A DNA stretch of 64,000 bases from NCBI RefSeq assembly GCF_001579805.1, contig NZ_CP014546.1:3410001-3474000 (forward strand), written 5' to 3'. The stretch is from Pseudomonas azotoformans (lineage in GTDB: Bacteria; Pseudomonadota; Gammaproteobacteria; Pseudomonadales; Pseudomonadaceae). This document shows, in pieces, positions 42,389 through 53,129 of this stretch; the stretch's first letter is position 1, and each line of letters opens with the position of its first letter. The notes under the pieces are model-generated. The model was not told the DNA's origin. It worked only from the letters and a program-made list of their open reading frames with translations, and did no database searches. A program made the translations under genes and the position numbers.

Positions 42389-43213
42389 TTATTCCACTTT
42401 ACGGAAAAGGTTACTCCCGCACCGCGAGCAGAAGGCGGCATTCGGTTCATGGCTATTCTTCTTGCAGACCGGGCAGTCGGTTTGCAGCTGTTCACCGCGC
42501 ATGGCACTCGCCAGTTCAGCGGTGAAAATTCCGGTGGGCACGGCAATGATCGAATAACCGGTGATCATCACTAAAGACGAAATCACCTGGCCCAGCGGCG
42601 TCTTCGGCACGATGTCGCCAAAGCCCACGGTAGTCAGGGTCACGATGGCCCAGTAGATGCCTTTCGGAATGCTGGTAAAGCCGTGCTCCGGGCCTTCGAT
42701 CACGTACATCAAGGTGCCGAACACCGTGACCAGCGTGCACACGCTGACCAGGAACACCACGATCTTCTGCTTGCTGCCCCGCAACGCCGCCATCAGGTAG
42801 TTGGCCTGCTTGAGGTACGGGCTGAGCTTGAGCACGCGGAAGATCCGCAACATCCGAATGATGCGGATGATCAACAGGTACTGCGCGTCGCTGTAATACA
42901 ACGCGAGGATGCCGGGCACGATGGCCAGCAAGTCCACCAACCCATAAAAACTGAAGGCGTAGCGCAACGGCTTGGGCGAGCAATACAGCCGCAACCCGTA
43001 CTCGATCAGGAAGACGAGGGTGAAGCCCCACTCGATATAGGCGAGCACATCGGCATAGTTCTGGTGAATCTGGTCGATGCTGTCGAGCATCACGATCACC
43101 AGGCTGGCCAGGATGATCAGCAGCAGGATGCCGTCAAAGCGCCGTCCTGCGGTGGTGTCACTCTGGAAAATCATGACGTAGAGCCGCTGGCGCCAGTCGT
43201 TGTTGCTGTCCAT
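42389..43213 (-). CDS. voltage-gated-type potassium channel with C-terminal zinc ribbon
   Basis: 274 residues from ATG 43213; the frame is open further upstream but enters poor sequence. Six helices including an S4-like segment with regularly spaced Arg (IIRIIRMLRIFRVLKL) and the selectivity filter TLTTVGFGD before the last helix. The C-terminus carries a CxxC...CxxC zinc ribbon (CPVCKKNSHEPNAAFCSRCG). Likely a homotetrameric inner-membrane K+ channel; the zinc ribbon tail is seen in some bacterial members. Confidence 0.9.
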   Translation of the reverse strand: MDSNNDWRQRLYVMIFQSDTTAGRRFDGILLLIILASLVIVMLDSIDQIHQNYADVLAYIEWGFTLVFLIEYGLRLYCSPKPLRYAFSFYGLVDLLAIVPGILALYYSDAQYLLIIRIIRMLRIFRVLKLSPYLKQANYLMAALRGSKQKIVVFLVSVCTLVTVFGTLMYVIEGPEHGFTSIPKGIYWAIVTLTTVGFGDIVPKTPLGQVISSLVMITGYSIIAVPTGIFTAELASAMRGEQLQTDCPVCKKNSHEPNAAFCSRCGSNLFRKVE

Positions 43214-43244
43214 AAATCCCGCCTGAAACTGATATCGAGCAAGC

Positions 43245-44120
43245 CTAGGGGGATTCGAAGGGGCTGTCCATGCAGGGTTTGCGCAGCACTCGAACACCCG
43301 CACGCACCAGCCAACAGGCGAGGATGAACGGCGCGGTCAGCGCAGGCAGGTGCAGGGCGGCAAAGCCGGGCGTGAGGACGACTGCCAGCAGGATGCCGAG
43401 CAGCGGCAGCCAGGGCTGGCGACGTACCTTGCTCAACGCCACGGCAGCCAGCGCCGGGTTGTAGCTGTGCAGGCCGAGGAGGGCGCTGGCGGGTTCGTCC
43501 AGCCACAGCGCAATCAGCACGCCGACACTGGCGCCGATCAAGGCCCAAGTGGCGGCGCGACGGTTGGCGAGCCACAGGCCCAGCGCAATCAGCGCGCCTG
43601 ATACGGGCTGATCCAGCAACATGATTTGCGCGAGGCCGGTAAAAGGCGCAGTGAGGATAGCCAACGTGTCGGGTTCGCTCAGGGCAAAGGTACTCTCTGG
43701 CACGGTGCCCAGCAGCAACCAACCCAGCCCGACAAAAGGCGCGGTGTAGGCCGGCAGGTCATTGGGCTGGCTGGCGTGTTTCAACCATTGCCGCGTCAGG
43801 ATCGCACTCAAGCCGCCGCACGCCAGGATCAGCGGCGGCAGCAAGGCCGACCAGGCGAAGTGCTGGCTGATCAACAAACCCAACAACACGCCGTTATAGC
43901 TATACAGCCCGGCCTGGCGCTCGGTCTTGGGATAACCGCGACGCTGGGCTGTGAGCAATCCCGCCACGCCGCCCAACAGCGCGCCGCCGAGCAAGGTCGG
44001 CGCGCCGATCAGGATCGCCAGCAGGCACAGCAGGCCGCACAGCGGTTGGCGTTGCAGGAAGATCTGACTGAAGCCGTTGAGCAGGGCTTCAGCCCAGTCG
44101 GGGCAGGTGGGGTTGTGCAT
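43245..44120 (-). CDS. urea transporter (UT family)
   Basis: 291 residues, about ten hydrophobic segments arranged as a repeat. The two UT signatures are visible: GLYSYNGVLLGLLI and LHSYNPALAAVAL, with PAYTAPFVGLGWL and LTAPFILACWL as the repeated LP-type boxes. A passive urea channel in the inner membrane. No urease gene is in the window. It lies 31 bases upstream of the K+ channel gene on the same strand, so the two may be co-transcribed. Confidence 0.88.
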   Translation of the reverse strand: MHNPTCPDWAEALLNGFSQIFLQRQPLCGLLCLLAILIGAPTLLGGALLGGVAGLLTAQRRGYPKTERQAGLYSYNGVLLGLLISQHFAWSALLPPLILACGGLSAILTRQWLKHASQPNDLPAYTAPFVGLGWLLLGTVPESTFALSEPDTLAILTAPFTGLAQIMLLDQPVSGALIALGLWLANRRAATWALIGASVGVLIALWLDEPASALLGLHSYNPALAAVALSKVRRQPWLPLLGILLAVVLTPGFAALHLPALTAPFILACWLVRAGVRVLRKPCMDSPFESP

Positions 44121-44152
44121 GGATTGACTATCTAAGGATGGACATAAAACCT

Positions 44153-44244
44153 GTGGCGAGGGAGCTTGCTCCCGTTGGGCCGCGCAGCGGCCCTAAGAGA
44201 TGGGACTGCTGCGCAGTCCAGCGGGAGCAAGCTCCCTCGCCACA
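44153..44244. repeat. REP doublet (type TGTGGCGAGGGAGCTTGCTC)
   Basis: Inverted arms TGTGGCGAGGGAGCTTGCTC at 44153 and its complement ending at 44244, with an inner GC-rich palindrome. Second REP family; other copies are at 51314-51425 and 57149-57242. Confidence 0.85.
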
Positions 44245-44249
44245 GAGGA

Positions 44250-45654
44250 TTAGAGTAGGGTTTCGATCCGCAGTGAATTGGTCGATCCCGGCTGCCCGAA
44301 CGGCACCCCCGCCGTAATCACCAACGTATCCCCACGCTCCGCCATGCCCTGTGCCTGGGCAATCTCCAGCGCCGTGGAACAGACCTCATCCACCTGGCGC
44401 AGCCGATCATTGACCACCGAGTGCACGCCCCACGCCACGCTCAACCTCCGTGCCGTGGACAGGTTGGGCGTAAGGTTGAGGATCGGCGCCACCGGCCGTT
44501 CCCGCGCCGCGCGCAGGCTGGAGCTGCCCGACTCGCTGTAGTTCACCAGCACCGCCACCGGCAGGATGCTGCTGATACGGCGGATCGCGCAGCTGATGGC
44601 GTCCGACACCGTGGCATCCGCCTTCGGTCGGCTGACATCCAGTTGCGCCTGGTAATCCGGGCCGTTTTCCACCTGGCGGATGATCTTGCTCATCATCTGC
44701 ACGGCTTCCAGCGGGTATTCGCCGGACGCGGTTTCCGCCGACAGCATCACCGCGTCCGCGCCTTCGGCCACGGCATTGGCGACATCGGTGACTTCGGCGC
44801 GGGTCGGCGCCGGTGAGAAGCGCATCGACTCCAGCATCTGCGTCGCCACCACCACCGGTTTACCCAACTGGCGACAGGTGCTGATGATGTCCTTCTGGAT
44901 CTGCGGCACGCTCTCGGCCGGCACTTCCACGCCCAGGTCGCCTCTTGCAACCATGATCGCGTCGCTCAGTTCGGCGATTTCCTGCAGGCGCTGCACGGCC
45001 GAGGGTTTCTCGATCTTGGCCATCAGGAACGCCTTGTCGCCGATCAGCTCGCGGGCTTCGCGAATGTCTTCCGGGCGTTGCACGAACGACAGCGCCACCC
45101 AATCCACGCCCAGCTCCAGGCCGAAGCTCAAATCGCGCCGATCCTTGGCGGTCAGTGGGCTGAGTTCCAACAGGGCTTGTGGGACGTTCACGCCTTTGCG
45201 ATCAGACAATTCACCGCCATTGAGCACGGTGGTGTCGATGGCGTCGGCATGTTTGGTGATCACCCGCAGGCGCAGCTTGCCATCGTCCAGCAGCAGATCC
45301 ATGCCGGGTTCCAGCGCCGCGATGATTTCCGGGTGGGGCAGGTTGACCCGGCGCTGGTCGCCCGGTGTTTCGTCCAGGTCCAGGCGCAACGCCTGGCCGC
45401 GTACCAGTTGCACCTTGCCCTCGGCAAAACGTCCAACCCGCAGCTTTGGCCCTTGCAGGTCCATGAGGATGCCCAGCGGGTAATTGAGCTGGCGCTCGAC
45501 CTGGCGAATCCATTGGTAGCGTTGGGCATGGTCGGCGTGGTCGCCGTGGCTGAAATTGAGCCGGAAGATGTTCACCCCGGCTTCTACCAGTTCGCGGATG
45601 TCGTCGATACCGTCGGTGGCCGGGCCCAGGGTGGCGAGGATTTTGACCTTCTTG

Positions 45655-45665
<11 letters not shown>
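44250..45665 (-). CDS. pyk: pyruvate kinase
   Basis: 471 residues from ATG 45665 (MTPDKKVKIL); an upstream in-frame ATG at 45680 lies within ttuD. Signatures: LNFSHGDH, LMDLQGPKLRVG, the active site MAKIEKPSA and MVARGDLGVEVP, and AVMLSAETASGEYP. It converts phosphoenolpyruvate and ADP to pyruvate and ATP. Overlaps ttuD by 11 bases and so belongs to the glycerate operon, where it takes the 2-phosphoglycerate-derived carbon to pyruvate. Confidence 0.95.
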
Positions 45666-46935
<1,270 letters not shown>

Positions 46936-47002
46936 AAGCGGGCTCCCGGGGATTTTTTGTTGTTAGAGGTGCTTCAATTTCAGGAACTGGAATGCGATCA
47001 AA

Positions 47003-47092
47003 TGTGGGAGCGGGCTTGCTCGCGAATGCGGACTGACATCCAACATCCATGTTGACGGATACACCGCTTTCGCGAGCAAGCCCGCTCCCACA
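47003..47092. repeat. REP doublet (type GTGGGAGCGGGCTTGCTCGC)
   Basis: Near-perfect inverted pair, same unit and length as the copy at 20651-20740, located between ttuD and glxR inside the glyoxylate gene run. Confidence 0.85.
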
Positions 47093-47126
47093 TTCGACCG
47101 CATTTCAAAGGTAGGAGCGGCGTGTA

Positions 47127-48017
47127 TTACTTCTCGCGAATCGAGAAATTCGCCATATGTTCCAGGCCCTTGATCAGCGCCGAGTGGTCCCAATTGCCGC
47201 CGCCAATCGCCGTGCAGGTGCTGAACACCTGCTGCGTACCGGCGGTGTTCGGCAGGTTGATCCCCAGTTCCTTGGCACCGGCCAACGCCAGGTTGAGGTC
47301 CTTCTGGTGCAGGTTGATGCGGAAGCCCGGATCAAAAGTGCCCTTGATCATGCGCTCGCCATGCACTTCGAGGATTTTCGACGAAGCAAATCCGCCCATC
47401 AGCGCTTCCCGCACCTTGGCCGGGTCGGCGCCGTTCTTGGAGGCGAACAGCAGCGCTTCCGCGACCGCTTGGATGTTCAGCGCGACGATGATCTGGTTGG
47501 CCACCTTGGCGGTCTGACCATCACCATTGCCGCCCACCAACGTGATGTTCTTGCCCATGGCCTGGAACAACGGCAGCGCGCGTTCGAAGGTCTGCGGCTC
47601 GCCACCGATCATGATGCTCAGGGTGCCGGCCTTGGCGCCGACTTCACCTCCGGACACCGGGGCATCCAGGTACTGCGCGCCGGTCTCGTTGATCTTGGCG
47701 GCGAACGCCTTGGTGGCGGTGGGGGAGATCGAGCTCATGTCGATCACCACTTTGTTCGGCGACAGGCCGGCGGCGACGCCGTCTTTGCGGAACAGTACGT
47801 CGTCGACCTGCGGGGTGTCCGGGACCATCACGATGATGAACTCAGCTTCCTGCGCAACCTGCTGCGGGTTGGCCAGGGCCACCGCGCCAGCGTCGATCAG
47901 CGCTTGCGGCGCCTTGCCGTGGTGCTCGGAGAGGAACAGTTGGTGACCTGCTTTCTGCAGGTTGGCGGCCATGGGTTGACCCATGATGCCGGTGCCGATA
48001 AATCCGATTTTAGCCAT
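47127..48017 (-). CDS. glxR: tartronate semialdehyde reductase (2-hydroxy-3-oxopropionate reductase)
   Basis: 296 residues. Rossmann motif IGFIGTGIMGQPMAANL at the N-terminus, DAPVSGGEVGAKAGTLSIM and the catalytic Lys in GDGQTAKVANQI. Beta-hydroxyacid dehydrogenase that reduces tartronate semialdehyde to glycerate with NAD(P)H. Fifteen bases downstream of hyi. The REP between it and ttuD may mark a transcript-processing point. Confidence 0.93.
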   Translation of the reverse strand: MAKIGFIGTGIMGQPMAANLQKAGHQLFLSEHHGKAPQALIDAGAVALANPQQVAQEAEFIIVMVPDTPQVDDVLFRKDGVAAGLSPNKVVIDMSSISPTATKAFAAKINETGAQYLDAPVSGGEVGAKAGTLSIMIGGEPQTFERALPLFQAMGKNITLVGGNGDGQTAKVANQIIVALNIQAVAEALLFASKNGADPAKVREALMGGFASSKILEVHGERMIKGTFDPGFRINLHQKDLNLALAGAKELGINLPNTAGTQQVFSTCTAIGGGNWDHSALIKGLEHMANFSIREK

Positions 48018-48032
48018 GAAGAAATCCTCTGT

Positions 48033-48815
48033 TTAGATGGCGTTGTGGGTCTTCAACCAACCCAAACCCGCTTCGGTGGTGGTCAACGGCTTGTACTCAC
48101 AGCCGACCCAACCCGTGTAGCCGATGCGGTCCAAATGTTCGAACAGGAAGCGGTAGTTGATCTCACCGGTGCCCGGCTCGTTGCGCCCAGGGTTGTCCGC
48201 CAACTGGATGTGGTTGATCTCACCCAGGTGCGCGGCCATGGTGCGGGCCAGGTCGCCTTCCATGATTTGCATGTGATAGATGTCGTACTGCAAGAACAGG
48301 TTGGCGCTGCCGACCTGTTCGCGAATCGACAGGGCTTGCGCCGTGTTGTTCAGGTAGAAGCCTGGGATGTCGCGGGTGTTGATCGCTTCCATGACCAGCT
48401 TGATGCCCACGGCTTGCAGTTTTTCAGCGGCGTACTTGAGATTGGCGACGAAGGTTTTTTCCAGGGTTTCGTCGTCAACGCCTTGTGGCCGGATGCCCGC
48501 CAGGCAGTTGATCTGGGTATTGCCCAACACTTGGGCGTAGGCGATGGCCAGCTTGACCCCGGCACGGAATTCCTCGACCCGGTCCGGGTGGCAGGCCAGG
48601 CCGCGTTCGCCCTTGGCCCAGTCACCGGCCGGCAGGTTGAACAGCACCTGGGTCAAGCCGTTGGCGTCGAGTTGCGCCTTGATTTCGGCAGAGCTGAATT
48701 CATAGGGGAACAGGTACTCGACGCCTTGGAAGCCGGCGTCGGCGGCCGCTTTGAAACGGGCAAGAAAGTCCTGTTCGGTAAACAGCATGGACAGGTTGGC
48801 GGCGAAACGCGGCAT
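48033..48815 (-). CDS. hyi: hydroxypyruvate isomerase
   Basis: 260 residues from ATG 48815 with AAGGAGAACC directly upstream. TIM-barrel xylose-isomerase-like fold: PRFAANLSMLFTE, GFQGVEYLFPYE, VMEAINTRDIPGFYL, LQYDIYHMQIMEGD and INHIQLADNPGRNEPGTGE. Interconverts hydroxypyruvate and tartronate semialdehyde. Ten bases after gcl. Confidence 0.93.
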   Translation of the reverse strand: MPRFAANLSMLFTEQDFLARFKAAADAGFQGVEYLFPYEFSSAEIKAQLDANGLTQVLFNLPAGDWAKGERGLACHPDRVEEFRAGVKLAIAYAQVLGNTQINCLAGIRPQGVDDETLEKTFVANLKYAAEKLQAVGIKLVMEAINTRDIPGFYLNNTAQALSIREQVGSANLFLQYDIYHMQIMEGDLARTMAAHLGEINHIQLADNPGRNEPGTGEINYRFLFEHLDRIGYTGWVGCEYKPLTTTEAGLGWLKTHNAI

Positions 48816-48825
48816 AAGGTTCTCC

Positions 48826-50602
48826 TTAATCGAGTAGGGAAATGGCGGTCGGCGCATCGTTGCCGACCAGTGCCAGATCTTCGAATTCGTTGACGGCGTT
48901 GATCTCGGTGCCCATGGAAATATTGGTCACGCGCTCCAGAATAATCTCAACGATCACCGGCACCTTGAATTCTTCGATCATTTCCTCGGCGCGGCGCAGG
49001 GCCGGCGAGATCTGGCTTGGCTCGAATACGCGCAGGGCCTTGCAACCCAGGCCTTCGGCGACGGCCACGTGGTCTACGCCATAGCCATTGAGTTCCGGCG
49101 CATTGAGGTTGTCGAAGGACAGCTGCACGCAGTAGTCCATTTCAAACCCGCGCTGGGCCTGGCGGATCAGGCCGAGGTAGGAGTTGTTCACCACCACGTG
49201 GATGTACGGCAGCTTGAACTGTGCGCCCACCGCCAATTCTTCGATCATGAACTGGAAGTCGTAGTCGCCGGACAGCGCCACCACTTTGCGGCTCGGGTCC
49301 GCCTTGACCACGCCGAGGGCGGCGGGGATGGTCCAACCCAATGGGGCCAGCCTGGCCGCAGTTGATCCAGTGGCGTGGCTTGTACACGTGCAGGAACTGC
49401 GCGCCGGCAATCTGCGACAGGCCGATGGTGCTGACGTAGCAGGTGTCTTTGCCGAACACCTGGTTCATTTCTTCATACACGCGCTGTGGCTTGACCGGCA
49501 CGTTGTCGAAGTGAGTCTTACGGTGCAGGGTGGCTTTGCGTTGCTGGCAGTCATTGAGCCAGGCGCTGCGGTCCTTGAGCTTGCCGGCGGCTTTCCACTC
49601 GCGGGCCACTTCAATGAACATGGTCAGGGCTGAACCGGCGTCGGACACGATACCCAGGTCCGGGGTGAAGACGCGGCCAATCTGGGTCGGCTCGATGTCG
49701 ACGTGGATGAATTTGCGGCCTTCGGTGTACACCTCGACCGAACCGGTGTGGCGGTTGGCCCAACGGTTACCGATGCCCAGCACCACGTCCGACTTGAGCA
49801 TCGTCGCGTTGCCATAACGGTGGGACGTCTGCAGACCGACCATGCCGACCATCTGTGGGTGATCGTCCGGAATGGTGCCCCAGCCCATCAGGGTCGGGAT
49901 CACCGGAATGCCAGTCAGTTCAGCAAATTCCACCAGCAACTCGCTGGCGTCGGCATTGATCACGCCGCCGCCGCTCACCAACAGTGGGCGTTCGGCCTGG
50001 TCCAGCAGCGCCAGGGCTTTTTCCACCTGCACGCGGGTGGCCAGGGGCTTGGCCAGGGGCAGCGGCTGGTAGGCGTCGATGTCGAATTCGATCTCGGCCA
50101 TCTGCACGTCGAACGGCAGGTCGATCAGTACCGGGCCAGGGCGGCCGGAGCGCATTTCGTAAAAGGCTTTCTGGAAGGCGTACGGCACTTGGCCCGGTTC
50201 CAGGACGGTGGTCGCCCACTTGGTCACCGGCTTGACGATGCTGGTGATGTCCACGGCCTGGAAGTCTTCCTTGTGCATCCGGGCGCGGGGCGCTTGACCG
50301 GTGATGCACAGGATCGGGATCGAGTCGGCCGAGGCGCTGTACAGGCCGGTGACCATGTCAGTGCCCGCCGGGCCCGAGGTGCCGATGCACACGCCGATAT
50401 TGCCGGCCTTGGTGCGGGTGTAGCCCTCGGCCATGTGGGAGGCGCCTTCAACGTGGCGAGCAAGGACGTGATCGATGCCACCCACTTTCTGCAAGGCCGA
50501 ATACAGCGGGTTGATTGCGGCGCCTGGGATACCGAAGGCGGTGTCCACACCTTCGCGACGCATCACCAGGACAGCGGCTTCGATTGCTCTCATTTTGCTC
50601 AT
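48826..50602 (-). pseudogene. gcl: glyoxylate carboligase, frame broken by one extra base
   Basis: ThDP-dependent enzyme joining two glyoxylate to tartronate semialdehyde and CO2. The first frame (start ATG 50602) is normal through [16 protein letters not shown]. It then shifts to nonsense and stops at 49142, while the rest ([16 protein letters not shown] ... to TTA 48826) continues in another frame. Removing one G of the + strand run 49343-49346 (coding GGCCCCATT to GGCCCATT) restores a full protein of about 591 residues with the [12 protein letters not shown] and [14 protein letters not shown] landmarks. All other parts are intact, so sequencing error or a very recent mutation is likely. 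First gene of the operon. Confidence 0.88.
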
Positions 50603-50629
50603 GATATTGGTGCCTCTTGCGTTTTGTAA

Positions 50630-50639
50630 TTGTATACAA
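50630..50639. promoter_or_regulatory. palindromic operator TTGTATACAA, gcl-proximal
   Basis: Perfect 10-base palindrome 27 bases upstream of the gcl start. An identical copy lies at 50758-50767 in the same divergent gap. The shape fits operators of GntR/FCD-type regulators (TNGTNNACNA). Confidence 0.6.
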
Positions 50640-50757
50640 GTGGTGTCTGGTCAAAGTGTATTCATGGCGAGCGGCGTAGGTCAATGCATTTTATAAACTG
50701 GCCTTTGCGTTCGTCGGAACCGCTTTTTTCGACGTATGGAGCCTTTGTGCGAAAATA

Positions 50758-50767
50758 TTGTATACAA
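50758..50767. promoter_or_regulatory. palindromic operator TTGTATACAA, distal copy
   Basis: Second identical 10-base palindrome, 91 bases before the GlcG-like gene and centred 128 bases from the first copy. No GntR gene lies in the window; the local regulator is a TetR. Confidence 0.6.
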
Positions 50768-50858
50768 AATTAAAAGTCATTGTGTTCTATTTGTTTGATC
50801 GAGCATCTGATCATTCAGACCTCCATCGCTTTCCCAATAACAAAAGAAGGACGGCAGC

Positions 50859-51299
50859 ATGAGCGCTTTAACCTTGAAACTCGCCACCCAACTGGCCAGC
50901 CAGGCCCTCAGTGCAGGGCGCACCATTTCTGCTGCACCGCTGACCATCGCCGTGCTCGACAGCGGCGGCCACTTGATCACCCTGCAGCGGGAAGACGGTG
51001 CCAGCCTGCTGCGCCCGCAAATCGCCATCGGCAAGGCTTGGGGCGCGATCGCCCTGGGCAAGGGTTCACGCCTGCTGGCGCTGGACGCGCAGCAGCGACC
51101 GGCGTTTATCGCGGCGTTGAACAGTTTGGGGCAGGGCAGCGTGGTGCCTGCGCCGGGTGGGGTATTGATTCGGAGTCAGGAGGGCGTGGTGCTGGGGGCG
51201 ATCGGCATCAGCGGGGATACGTCGGATATTGATGAGCAGTGTGCGATTACGGCGATCGAGGGGGTGGGGTTGATGGCGGATGCGGGGGTGTCGGCTTGA
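50859..51299 (+). CDS. GlcG/HbpS-family heme-degrading-domain protein
   Basis: 146 residues. Family landmarks: APLTIAVLDSGGHLITLQRED, IAIGKAWGAIALGKGSR, VVPAPGGVLIRSQEGVVLGAIGISGDTSDIDEQCAI. GlcG-type proteins accompany glycolate/glyoxylate genes; the biochemical role is unclear. Divergent from gcl across the two TTGTATACAA palindromes, so probably co-regulated. Confidence 0.87.
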   Translation: MSALTLKLATQLASQALSAGRTISAAPLTIAVLDSGGHLITLQREDGASLLRPQIAIGKAWGAIALGKGSRLLALDAQQRPAFIAALNSLGQGSVVPAPGGVLIRSQEGVVLGAIGISGDTSDIDEQCAITAIEGVGLMADAGVSA

Positions 51300-51313
51300 C
51301 CTGATAGAGCGCT

Positions 51314-51425
51314 TGTGGCGAGGGAGCTTGCTCCCGTTCGACAGCGCAGTTGGAGCCGGCTTTTGGGCCCGCTTCGCAGCCCAGCGGGAGCAAGCTCCCT
51401 CGCCACAGCAAGCTCCCTCACCACA
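51314..51425. repeat. REP doublet with partial third arm (type TGTGGCGAGGGAGCTTGCTC)
   Basis: Inverted arms from 51314 to 51407, then an extra direct partial copy AGCAAGCTCCCTCACCACAG to 51425. Located between convergent GlcG-like and tetR genes. Confidence 0.8.
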
Positions 51426-51427
51426 GG

Positions 51428-52036
51428 TTACTTATCCGGCTCGCAGCCTTTGAGCACCAACCGAATAATGGTCTGCGCCGCCGCTTCATAATCCGCCTCA
51501 TCCAACTTGGCCTTCCCGGTCACCGCCGAGATCTGCCAGTCAAAATCCGCATAGGTCTGCGTAGCCGCCCAGATACTGAACATCAAGTGGTTGGGGTCAA
51601 TCGGCGCGATCAGGCCGCGATCTACCCAGTTCTGGATGCAGGCGATATTGTGCTTGGCCTGGGCGTTGAGCTGTTCGACCTGGTCCGCGCTAAGGTGCGG
51701 GGCGCCGTGCATGATTTCGCTGGCGAAGACTTTGGACGCAAACGGCAGGTCGCGGGAGATGCGGATTTTCGAGCGAACGTAGTTGCTCAGTACCACCGAG
51801 GGTTCGCCATCCGGATTGAACGGCGTGGAAGCCGCCAGGATCGGCTCGATAATGCTTTCGAGCACCTCGCGGTAGAGGTTGTCCTTGGACTTGAAGTAGT
51901 AATAGACGTTGGGCTTGGGCAGCCCCGCCTTGGCGGCGATGTCGCTGGTTTTGGTCGCGGCGAAGCCCTTGTCGGCAAACTCCTCGCTGGCCGCCCGCAG
52001 GATCTTTTCTTTGTTGCGCTCGCGAATGGTGCTCAT
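51428..52036 (-). CDS. TetR-family regulator, RutR-like
   Basis: 202 residues from ATG 52036. N-terminal helix-turn-helix (KEKILRAASEEFADKGFAATKTSDIAAKAGLPKPNVYYYFKSKDNLY) and a C-domain with IRISRDLPFASKVFASEIMHGAP and APIDPNHLMFSIWAATQTYADF, closely patterned like RutR/YcdC regulators of pyrimidine and nitrogen metabolism. Its position next to the glyoxylate genes suggests control of purine/pyrimidine-derived carbon use; target sites are not identified. Confidence 0.9.
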   Translation of the reverse strand: MSTIRERNKEKILRAASEEFADKGFAATKTSDIAAKAGLPKPNVYYYFKSKDNLYREVLESIIEPILAASTPFNPDGEPSVVLSNYVRSKIRISRDLPFASKVFASEIMHGAPHLSADQVEQLNAQAKHNIACIQNWVDRGLIAPIDPNHLMFSIWAATQTYADFDWQISAVTGKAKLDEADYEAAAQTIIRLVLKGCEPDK

Positions 52037-52170
52037 AAACCTGGAGTTTCCTTGCCAAGACTGGCGGTTGCGCATGGTAGCACCGGCCATCCGCGAGCCT
52101 CAACAATCTGCCCGCAGGGCCTTGCGCCGCGCTATGCTCGCGCCATCCCACTCTTACGGAAGCCCGATTC

Positions 52171-53085
52171 ATGGCAGGAAGCAGCTTGTTGGTGTTGATC
52201 GACGATATCGCCGCGGTACTCGATGACGTTGCCCTGATGACCAAAATGGCGGCAAAGAAGACCGCCGGCGTGCTGGGTGATGACCTGGCGCTCAATGCCC
52301 AGCAGGTTTCCGGTGTGCGTGCGGAGCGGGAAATTCCCGTGGTGTGGGCGGTGGCCAAGGGGTCGTTCGTCAACAAGTTGATCCTGGTGCCGGCCGCCTT
52401 GTTGATCAGTGCGTTTGCGCCCTGGGCGGTGACGCCGTTGTTGATGCTCGGCGGTGCCTACCTGTGTTTCGAAGGGTTCGAGAAGCTGGCGCATAAATTC
52501 CTGCACAACAAAGACGAAGACCAGGCGCAACATGCGCAGTTGGTCGAAGCGGTTGCGGACCCGGCAACCGACCTGGTGGCCTTCGAAAAGGACAAGATCA
52601 AAGGCGCTATCCGTACCGACTTCATCCTCTCCGCCGAAATCATCGCCATCACCCTCGGCACCGTGGCCGATGCGCCCTTGATGCAGCAGGTGATCGTGCT
52701 CTCCGGCATCGCGATTGTCATGACCGTGGGCGTGTATGGCTTGGTGGCCGGTATCGTCAAGCTGGATGACCTGGGCCTGTGGCTCACCCAGAAGCCTGGC
52801 CAGGCGGCGCGCAGCATCGGCGGCGCCATCCTGCGGGCGGCGCCGTACATGATGAAAAGCCTTTCGGTGATCGGGACCGCGGCGATGTTCCTGGTGGGCG
52901 GCGGGATTCTCACCCATGGCGTGCCGGTGGTGCATCACTGGATCGAGACCGTGAGCCAGAGCGCAGGCGCGTTGGCCTGGTTGGTGCCGGTGCTGCTCAA
53001 TGGTGTGGCGGGGATCATTGCCGGGGCCGCGGTGCTGGCGCTGGTCAGCGGGGTGGGCAAGCTCTGGAAGACCGCGAAGGCCTGA
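52171..53085 (+). CDS. DUF808 inner-membrane protein (YedI-like)
   Basis: 304 residues. N-terminal [43 protein letters not shown] is the DUF808 signature, then about six to seven hydrophobic helices interspersed with a charged loop ([16 protein letters not shown]). Function unknown. The IS3 element begins 8 bases after its stop codon and does not damage it. Confidence 0.88.
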   Translation: MAGSSLLVLIDDIAAVLDDVALMTKMAAKKTAGVLGDDLALNAQQVSGVRAEREIPVVWAVAKGSFVNKLILVPAALLISAFAPWAVTPLLMLGGAYLCFEGFEKLAHKFLHNKDEDQAQHAQLVEAVADPATDLVAFEKDKIKGAIRTDFILSAEIIAITLGTVADAPLMQQVIVLSGIAIVMTVGVYGLVAGIVKLDDLGLWLTQKPGQAARSIGGAILRAAPYMMKSLSVIGTAAMFLVGGGILTHGVPVVHHWIETVSQSAGALAWLVPVLLNGVAGIIAGAAVLALVSGVGKLWKTAKA

Positions 53086-53129
53086 TCGCGCGTGTCTAGT
53101 CCTGAAATAGGTTTACACCTGTTTCAGTC

